The notes under the pieces were generated by a model. That model was not told the origin of the DNA, did not search any database, and was given only the letters and a program-made list of their open reading frames with translations. A program made the translations under genes and the position numbers. Positions 55,998 to 64,000 of a DNA stretch of 64,000 bases are shown in pieces. How positions within the stretch are numbered: position 1 is the stretch's first letter; each line of letters opens with the position of its first letter. The stretch lies in the NCBI RefSeq assembly GCF_024626475.1, contig NZ_JANKHH010000004.1, positions 124,001-188,000 on the forward strand, read 5' to 3'. This stretch comes from Parerythrobacter lacustris. GTDB lineage: Bacteria; Pseudomonadota; Alphaproteobacteria; Sphingomonadales; Sphingomonadaceae.

Positions 55998-57149
55998 TCA
56001 ATGAGGCTTCAGCACATAGACCGGGCCGATATCGACCGCCTGTTCCATTTCGCCGAGTTCGAGGACAACTTCACCTGTGCCGGCGGCAACCGCCGCAGGC
56101 GCGCGGGTCCTGACACGGATGAGCTGCCAATTCGGTCCGACTTCCATCCGGTTCTCGGCAAAACGGGATTTACCTCCTTCGCCATGCTCGACGCTGATGC
56201 CGATCAAGGCCTTTCCGGTCGGGGTTGTAGCGGAAACGGTGCACGCGGCGATGGCGATCTGGAATTCGTCCCCTTCGGCGAGCGCTTCGCCAATCGGAAT
56301 CCTGACGGTGACGCCTGGGCCGTTGGCGGAACCGGCGGTCGAGACCAGCTTGGTTGCCTTGCCCAGCCAGATCCCCGGCTCGTCCCGCGGTTCGCTCAAG
56401 CCTGAAACCGCCGTAATTGTCCACTCCCGCGAACGCGGATCGTTCAGCAACTTGCCCTGGCCCGCTAGTGGCGGAGGGATCAGGTTTTCGACCGTCGGCG
56501 CAAGTACGGTGGGGGCGGGGGTGGAAACGGGGGTGCCCTCGATCGTCGAAGCGCCGCTGACGACGATGGCCTGCCCGATCTCGAGGATCTGTTTCGTCCG
56601 CCCGAATTGAATTGCGACAATTCCGTCTTTGCGGCGGAGTTTCTGCTCCACCGGCGCGGTCACCTCGTACCAGTCCCATTCGGTTCCGATCTCGAGGGTC
56701 TTCTCGCCGAAGCCGGGGTAGGGCGGCGCATCCTGCTGGAACCGGACGCGCACGACGCCTCTGCCATCGGGCGTACTCGCCTCTACGGTTCGGGCCCAGA
56801 AACCGATCGTGATCACATCGCCGCGATCGACATCGCGGATGAGCGGGATGTTGGTCCCCGAAGTGTAGATGAATTCGGTCGCCCGGTTGATATGGAACCG
56901 ACGCGCGGCGCCCCCACCGGGAATGCTCTCATCGACGATCGACTCGGCGTAGAAGTCCGGCCCGTAGCTGTCCCAATCGATCCGTGAGGGATCGCTCACC
57001 AGCTCGCCCGGCAGCTGCTCGTCCAGCGCCTTGAGTTCGGGCGAGAGCGACTGGGCCCCAGCTGGTGACGGTACCAGCGCAATAACCGCCAATGCCGACA
57101 GCGAGGCGAGCAGCATGTGCCCGATATTCCGGGAAGATTTGTGTTGCAC
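55998..57149 (-). CDS. Secreted protein with two tandem beta-sandwich-like modules
   Basis: 383 residues with a Sec signal peptide (about 1-32, ending PAGAQS). Residues 48-198 and 234-381 are two related modules joined by a Pro/Thr linker. Matching segments are GDVITIGFWARTVEASTPDG with GDEFQIAIAACTVSATTPTG, LEIGTEWDWYEV with MEVGPNWQLIRV, and ILEIGQAIVVSG with AVDIGPVYVLKP. The pattern resembles carbohydrate-binding CBM4/9-like jelly rolls. No catalytic domain is present, so it may bind envelope or extracellular glycans (inference). Confidence 0.7.
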   Translation of the reverse strand: MQHKSSRNIGHMLLASLSALAVIALVPSPAGAQSLSPELKALDEQLPGELVSDPSRIDWDSYGPDFYAESIVDESIPGGGAARRFHINRATEFIYTSGTNIPLIRDVDRGDVITIGFWARTVEASTPDGRGVVRVRFQQDAPPYPGFGEKTLEIGTEWDWYEVTAPVEQKLRRKDGIVAIQFGRTKQILEIGQAIVVSGASTIEGTPVSTPAPTVLAPTVENLIPPPLAGQGKLLNDPRSREWTITAVSGLSEPRDEPGIWLGKATKLVSTAGSANGPGVTVRIPIGEALAEGDEFQIAIAACTVSATTPTGKALIGISVEHGEGGKSRFAENRMEVGPNWQLIRVRTRAPAAVAAGTGEVVLELGEMEQAVDIGPVYVLKPH

Positions 57150-57254
57150 TCGAACTCTCCGCTCCCAACCGAGATTGAGAACGTTAACATTCCGTCCGAT
57201 GGAAACGCAAGAGTGAAATAGGGTGGGTCTTACACCACGAATTGAGAAGCAGTG

Positions 57255-57818
57255 TCAGCTGACCCCGTGTTCCTTGCGGGCAATCTCGTGCAGCCAGTCG
57301 GCGTGGCGTGGCGCCTTCTTGGTCTGGCTCCATTCGTCGAGCATCATCGGCGCGACACGCTTGAGCTCGGCGTATTGTTCATCGGTGCCGATATCGGTCG
57401 CCAACTCGACCCGGTGGCCATTGGGATCGAAGAAGTAGATCGACTTGAAGATGCCGTGATGCGTCGGGCCGAGTACGTCGATACCGAGGCTTTCGACATG
57501 GTCCTTGGCCGCAAGCAGTTCTTCTTCCGAGCCGACCTTGAACGCCAGATGCTGCACCCAGGCAGGGGTATTCGCATCACGCCCCATCTCGGGCTGGTTA
57601 GGCAGTTCGAAGAAAGCGAGGATATTGCCGTTCCCGGCGTCGAGGAACACATGCATGTAGGGGTCATAGGCGCCGGTGGAGGGCACGTGGTCCTCCGCAA
57701 AGGCTGTGGTGTAGTCCATGCCCAGCACCTTGCCGTACCACTCGACGGTCTCTTTCGCGTCCTTGCAGCGATAGGCGGTGTGGTGGATACCGCCCAACTT
57801 TACCGGATGCGCAGTCAT
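57255..57818 (-). CDS. VOC (glyoxalase-fold) family protein
   Basis: 187 residues. The glyoxalase-type fold is indicated by [24 protein letters not shown] (about 11-34) and the late [15 protein letters not shown] (about 127-141), with metal-ligand candidates His12, His87 region (VQHLAFKV) and Glu138. It overlaps hpd by 4 nt (ATGA), so it probably acts in tyrosine/homogentisate catabolism, for instance on a related ring-cleavage or isomerisation step. Exact reaction unknown. Confidence 0.82.
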   Translation of the reverse strand: MTAHPVKLGGIHHTAYRCKDAKETVEWYGKVLGMDYTTAFAEDHVPSTGAYDPYMHVFLDAGNGNILAFFELPNQPEMGRDANTPAWVQHLAFKVGSEEELLAAKDHVESLGIDVLGPTHHGIFKSIYFFDPNGHRVELATDIGTDEQYAELKRVAPMMLDEWSQTKKAPRHADWLHEIARKEHGVS

Positions 57819-58915
57819 TCAGCCGGCTCCTCGATCTTGAGCGCGCCGCGCTTGATCTGGTCGCGTTCCATGCTTTCGAACAGCGCCTTGAAGTTGCCTT
57901 CGCCGAAGCCCTCGTCGCCCTTGCGCTGGATGAATTCGAAGAACACGGGCCCGACCTGCGCCTCGGCGAAGATCTGGAGCAGGAGGCGCGGCTGGCCGCC
58001 TTCTGTCGTGCCATCGAGCAGGATGCCGCGCGCCTTCAACTGGCTTTCAGGTTCGCCATGGCCGGGCAAACGCTCTGACAGCATCTCGTAATAGGTTTCC
58101 GGAGGGGCGGTCATGAACTGCACGCCTAGCTGCTTGAGATTGTCCCAGCAGGTGAGCAGGTCGTCGCAAATCAGCGCGATGTGCTGGATGCCTTCACCGT
58201 TGAACTGCTTGAGGAATTCCTCGATCTGGCCTTTGCCGCCTTCGCCTTCTTCGTTGAGCGGGATGCGGATCTTGCCGTCGGGCGCGGTGAGCGCCTTGGA
58301 GGTGAGCCCGGTGTACTCGCCCTTGATGTCGAAGAAGCGGATTTCGCGGAAGTTGAACAGCGTCTCGTAATAGTCCGCCCAGTACTTCATGCGTCCATTG
58401 TAGACGTTGTGGGTCAGGTGATCGATCAGCTTGAAGCCTGCGCCGACCGGGTGCTTCTCGGCACCGGGCAGATACTCGAAATCGATGTCGTAGATCGACA
58501 GACCCTGACCGTCGTCACCTTCGTAGCGATCGATCAGGTAGACGATCGCGCCACCGATGCCGCGGATCGCGGGGATGTGCAATTCCATTGGGCCGGTTTG
58601 CACCGCCACCGGCTCCGCCCCGCGTGCGAGCAGTTCGGCATAGGCCTTGCGTGCGTCGCGAACGCGGAAAGCCATACCGCAGGCAGACGGCCCATGTTCG
58701 CGGGCGAAAAACCACGCGGCGCTCTTGGGTTCATAGTTGAGGATCAGGTTGATCTGCCCCTGCCGCCATAGCTGCACATCTTTCGAGCGGTGATTGGCGA
58801 CGTGGGTAAAGCCCATTGCCTGGAATACCGGTTCGATCGCGCCCTTCTCCGGGGCGCAGAACTCGACGAACTCGAATCCGTCGAGGCCGATGGGGTTCTC
58901 GAAAAGGTCGGGCAT
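57815..58915 (-). CDS. hpd: 4-hydroxyphenylpyruvate dioxygenase
   Basis: 366 residues from the ATG at 58915, preceded by GAGAGGAA. The Fe(II) enzyme converts 4-hydroxyphenylpyruvate to homogentisate in tyrosine breakdown. Two VOC halves are present. Iron ligands lie in [20 protein letters not shown] and [24 protein letters not shown]. It is first in a two-gene unit with the VOC protein. A palindrome upstream at 58936-58953 may be its operator. Confidence 0.95.
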   Translation of the reverse strand: MPDLFENPIGLDGFEFVEFCAPEKGAIEPVFQAMGFTHVANHRSKDVQLWRQGQINLILNYEPKSAAWFFAREHGPSACGMAFRVRDARKAYAELLARGAEPVAVQTGPMELHIPAIRGIGGAIVYLIDRYEGDDGQGLSIYDIDFEYLPGAEKHPVGAGFKLIDHLTHNVYNGRMKYWADYYETLFNFREIRFFDIKGEYTGLTSKALTAPDGKIRIPLNEEGEGGKGQIEEFLKQFNGEGIQHIALICDDLLTCWDNLKQLGVQFMTAPPETYYEMLSERLPGHGEPESQLKARGILLDGTTEGGQPRLLLQIFAEAQVGPVFFEFIQRKGDEGFGEGNFKALFESMERDQIKRGALKIEEPAE

Positions 58916-58935
58916 GGGCAGGTTTCCTCTCAAAC

Positions 58936-58953
58936 TGGTTTCAGTTGTAACCA
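58936..58953. promoter_or_regulatory. Palindrome TGGTT-N8-AACCA upstream of hpd
   Basis: Perfect 5-nt arms, 21 nt before the hpd ATG in the 127 nt divergent gap with the acyl-CoA dehydrogenase gene. The adjacent CAATTG repeats (58952-58957 and 58964-58969) add symmetry. It is likely a binding site for a transcriptional regulator of tyrosine or acyl-CoA catabolism; none is encoded nearby. Confidence 0.4.
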
Positions 58954-59042
58954 ATTGCCGGGTCAATTGCAAGCTCGCTTCCCGTTTGACTCGTCGTCGC
59001 GCACCGCTAATCGCTCCAGCGGTAACGTCGAGAGGTAAGCAT

Positions 59043-60200
<1,158 letters not shown>

Positions 60201-60252
60201 AATTCAGAAATACCGCTTGATCTGCTGATTCAATTATGATTCTAGTGTAATC

Positions 60253-60573
60253 GTGACGCGTGAGGGACATCGGATAAGACTGCGCAAGGAGCAGCTCGTT
60301 CAAGGTGCGGCGCTGTGTCTCCTGCTGTTCCTCGCTGGCCTGGCCATCGCAGGGCCTAGTGGTTTGCTGGCATGGAGCGAGAATTCGCGACTGCTCGATC
60401 AGCGTAACGCTCAGGTCGTCGCCCTCATCGTGGAACGCGACCGCCTGCAGAATCTCGTTGACCTGCTCAACCCAGCGAATGCCGATCCCGATCTGGTCGG
60501 CGAGCTGCTGCGGCAGAACCAGAATATGGTTCACCCAGACGAAGTTGTGCTGACCCTGCCGGAAAGCGAATAG
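60253..60573 (+). CDS. ftsB: Septum formation initiator, FtsB-like
   Basis: 106 residues from GTG. A basic N-terminus, one membrane helix (about 18-37) and a coiled coil (about 44-70, LLDQRNAQVVALIVERDRLQNLVDLL) give the FtsB/DivIC layout; FtsB links FtsL and FtsQ in the divisome. DPDLVGELLRQNQNMVHPDEVVL is the conserved C-terminal part. In many alphaproteobacteria it sits directly before pdhA, as here. Confidence 0.85.
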   Translation: MTREGHRIRLRKEQLVQGAALCLLLFLAGLAIAGPSGLLAWSENSRLLDQRNAQVVALIVERDRLQNLVDLLNPANADPDLVGELLRQNQNMVHPDEVVLTLPESE

Positions 60574-60708
60574 GCGCTTCCATCCAATCCAATGGTTGTG
60601 CGATTTCGTATGCACGGGCCATCGGCCCGTTGCGTGACGCTACGTCTTGGGCCAATAGGCTGTGACGCGCCGCAATCGGCCCAACGACACGAACAGGGAA
60701 AATACGCC

Positions 60709-61809
60709 TTGGCAAAAGAACCACGGACCAGAAAAGCTCCAGCCAAGGCGAAGGCGTCGGTAACGGCCAAGCCGACGGCCGCGCCGGATGATTTCATTCT
60801 GCACTCGCTGCAGGAAACCCACGAAAAGTCGCGGAAATACGATGCCAGCACGGAAGAAATGCTGCATTTCTACGAGCAGATGCTGCTCATCCGCCGGTTC
60901 GAGGAAAAGGCCGGGCAACTCTACGGTCTCGGCCTGATCGGCGGGTTCTGCCATCTCTACATCGGCCAGGAAGCGGTCGCGGTCGGCCTCCAGTCGGCGC
61001 TGACCGAGAAGCTGGACAGCGTCATCACCGGTTATCGCGATCATGGGCATATGCTGGCCTATGGGATCGATCCCAAGGTCATCATGGCTGAGCTCACCGG
61101 GCGCCAGGCTGGCATCTCGAAGGGCAAGGGCGGCTCGATGCACATGTTCAGCACCGAGCATAAATTCTACGGCGGCCACGGCATCGTCGGTGCGCAGGTC
61201 GCGCTGGGCGGCGGGCTGGCGCTGGCACACCAGTACAACGAAGACGGCGGGATCTGCCTTGCCTATTTCGGTGACGGTGCATCGAACCAGGGCCAGGTGT
61301 ACGAGACGTTCAACATGGCGGCGCTGTGGAAGCTGCCGATCGTTTTCGTGATCGAGAACAATGGCTACGCCATGGGCACTGCAGTCAAGCGCGGCTCGGC
61401 CGAAACCGAATTCCACCGCCGCGGTACGGCCTTCCGCATACCCGGAATGGATGTGAACGGGATGGATGTGCTCGAAGTGCGCAACGCAGCGGAGATCGCT
61501 TTCAAGCATGTGCGCGAAGGCAACGGTCCGGTGCTGATGGAACTCAACACCTATCGCTATCGCGGCCACTCGATGTCGGATCCGGCAAAGTATCGTACTC
61601 GCGAGGAAGTGCAGGAACAGCGCGACCAGCATGACCCGATCGATGGGCTTAAGAAGGTCCTGCTCGAACACGGCAAGACCGAGGAGGATATCAAGGCAAT
61701 CGACAAGGATATTCGCAAGATCGTGGCAGAAGCGGCTGATTTCTCGGAAAGTTCGCCCGAGCCCGATCCGGCCGAACTCTACACCGATGTGCTGGTGGAG
61801 GAGTATTGA
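60709..61809 (+). CDS. pdhA: Pyruvate dehydrogenase E1 component, alpha subunit
   Basis: 366 residues from a TTG at 60709 with AGGGAAA upstream; the 39 codons before it look like untranslated leader. A basic Lys/Ala/Pro-rich N-terminal stretch (2-30) precedes the thiamine diphosphate domain. The ThDP/Mg motif GDGASNQGQVYETFNMAALWKLPIVFVIENN and phosphorylation-loop-like YRYRGHSMSDP are present. It works with PdhB as E1 heterotetramer. PdhB follows after 3 nt. Confidence 0.94.
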   Translation: MAKEPRTRKAPAKAKASVTAKPTAAPDDFILHSLQETHEKSRKYDASTEEMLHFYEQMLLIRRFEEKAGQLYGLGLIGGFCHLYIGQEAVAVGLQSALTEKLDSVITGYRDHGHMLAYGIDPKVIMAELTGRQAGISKGKGGSMHMFSTEHKFYGGHGIVGAQVALGGGLALAHQYNEDGGICLAYFGDGASNQGQVYETFNMAALWKLPIVFVIENNGYAMGTAVKRGSAETEFHRRGTAFRIPGMDVNGMDVLEVRNAAEIAFKHVREGNGPVLMELNTYRYRGHSMSDPAKYRTREEVQEQRDQHDPIDGLKKVLLEHGKTEEDIKAIDKDIRKIVAEAADFSESSPEPDPAELYTDVLVEEY

Positions 61810-61812
61810 GCC

Positions 61813-63180
<1,368 letters not shown>

Positions 63181-63189
63181 TCGAATTGC

Positions 63190-63216
63190 GCGAGCGGCCC
63201 GGTCAGGGCTCCTCGC
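63190..63216. terminator. Hairpin between convergent pdhB and tadE-like genes
   Basis: GCGAG-CG-GCCC pairs with GGGC-TC-CTCGC around a 5-nt loop, with a small internal loop. It lies in the 43 nt gap between two converging genes and may serve both, but lacks a T-run. Confidence 0.35.
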
Positions 63217-63223
63217 CGCTTGA

Positions 63224-63973
63224 TTATCCGCCGCCGCCGAACCAGTTCCAGTTCCATCCACCGGATTTGGAAGCGGGAAGGCTGGGCTTCGTTTTGTATC
63301 CGCCGAAGTTGCTGCACGCCGCAACGGGATCCGGGTCGCCCGGATCGGCTTGGTAAATCTGGGTAATGTCGCGGCTGTCGCGGACATTGAACGACGAGAA
63401 TACCGTGATTTCGCGGTCGGTGATGAAGGCATCGGTCACGACTGGCTGATAAGTGTAGGATATCTCGACGAAGATCACTGCTTCGCCAGGCATGGCGATG
63501 ACCTGCTCACCGGGCGGTCCCATGCCAAGAAACGACGGGTCGCCTTTCCCGTCTCCCTCTTCACCGTAGCTCGATGTGAAGGCCTTCTTGCCCATGCAGC
63601 GCTGCCAGTGGATGTATTGCTGCGTGTCGGAGGGATCGTCGGGATCGACCTCGAGACTGCTCACGATCACCCGGCCGTATTCCATCAGGTCGATCTTGTC
63701 GCCGGCTTGCAGGTCGACCCCATAGAGCAAATCGTTGAGGTCGGCCTCGTAGATTTTTCGGTCCACGAGGGTGCTTGTGTCCCCTACACGCGAGGCATTG
63801 TCTGCCACATGCATGGCCGCCTGGCTGATCTCCATGTGAACGATGGCATAGTTCGCCATTTCGAGGCCGTAGAGACCTACTGTCAGCATCAAAGGTGCGG
63901 CCAGCGCGAACTCGGTCATCGCTACTGCAGCCGTGTCGCGCTTCAAGCGCCGGAGGAAAATGCGCGATACCAT
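63224..63973 (-). CDS. TadE/TadG-like pilus assembly protein
   Basis: 249 residues. The N-terminal helix after a basic stretch (FLRRLKRDTAAVAMTEFALAAPLMLTVGLYGLEMANYA) is the TadE-type pseudopilin segment, with Glu21 placed like the conserved E in the TadE motif. The rest is a soluble domain with few cysteines (CMGKK, ACSNFGG) and a Gly/Trp-rich tail. Probably a minor pilin of a Flp/Tad pilus, or a secreted envelope protein. The ATG at 63973 overlaps an upstream ORF ending in TGA. Confidence 0.75.
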   Translation of the reverse strand: MVSRIFLRRLKRDTAAVAMTEFALAAPLMLTVGLYGLEMANYAIVHMEISQAAMHVADNASRVGDTSTLVDRKIYEADLNDLLYGVDLQAGDKIDLMEYGRVIVSSLEVDPDDPSDTQQYIHWQRCMGKKAFTSSYGEEGDGKGDPSFLGMGPPGEQVIAMPGEAVIFVEISYTYQPVVTDAFITDREITVFSSFNVRDSRDITQIYQADPGDPDPVAACSNFGGYKTKPSLPASKSGGWNWNWFGGGG

Positions 63974-64000
63974 CAGCCGCAGTTCCCGAAGCCGCTCTTG
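63973..64000 (-). CDS. 3' tail of an upstream gene, edge-truncated
   Basis: Only 28 nt are visible. One frame ends KSGFGNCG followed by TGA, which overlaps the ATG of the TadE-like gene (TGATG). This is what one expects of a preceding tad/pilus gene in the same operon, but the fragment is too short to identify. Confidence 0.3.

Overview
The window reads as a chromosomal segment of a high-GC alphaproteobacterium, most likely Sphingomonadales close to Erythrobacteraceae. The pointers are RNase J, DUF1467 and DUF1178 proteins, a pyruvate dehydrogenase E1-beta that carries its own lipoyl domain, a GAAC-N7-GAAC LexA box, a ROSE-type 5' leader on a small heat-shock gene, and REP-like repeats of the type that encode FVLSLSKD. 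This assignment is inference from gene content; no database search was possible. I see no phage, transposase, CRISPR or rRNA genes.

Layout. 1-4464: edge-truncated lipoprotein, thiolase, aldehyde dehydrogenase and a secreted beta-propeller protein. 4566-26625: one almost gapless run on the + strand holding all fourteen complex I genes (nuoA-N), followed by birA, coaX, RNase J and a DUF1467 protein. Nine unrecognised genes sit inside the nuo run at the D/E, E/F, F/G and G/H junctions, mostly joined by overlaps of 1-11 nt. Three of them (11051-13131) form a tandem family of secreted two-repeat proteins with a precise C-x35-C module. A REP-like hairpin lies between nuoK and nuoL, seems to supply the nuoL Shine-Dalgarno, and is read through by a 31-codon leader ORF ending at the nuoL start.

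26647-33271: a large membrane-anchored coiled-coil protein, divergent from an HPt-like protein, a membrane protein, a helical protein and a histidine-kinase-like protein. The HPt has Gln and the kinase has Pro where the phospho-accepting His belongs, so this looks like a non-canonical signalling cassette. 33279-38938: gltA, gltX, comEC and lexA (with SOS box). 39021-48897 (minus strand): moeA, moaC, trpC, trpD, trpG, proline iminopeptidase, a phosphodiester-glycosidase lipoprotein, trpE and ppiD. The trp genes are split by two inverted-repeat elements and two unrelated genes. 49090-52206: tpiA, secG, pyrG, then a structured intergenic region ending in a strong UUCG-loop terminator, possibly a small RNA.

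52281-54708: small heat-shock gene with heat-shock promoter and RNA thermometer, grxC, nitrilase-family hydrolase, DUF1178 protein and tRNA-Arg(CCT), followed by an interrupted copy of the tRNA 3' half. 54711-64000: MFS transporter, a secreted two-module protein, a VOC protein plus hpd (tyrosine catabolism), acyl-CoA dehydrogenase, ftsB, pdhA, pdhB, a TadE-like pilus protein and the tail of another gene. No gene-free stretch exceeds 300 bases; the longest (51993-52280 and 41655-41924) are annotated.
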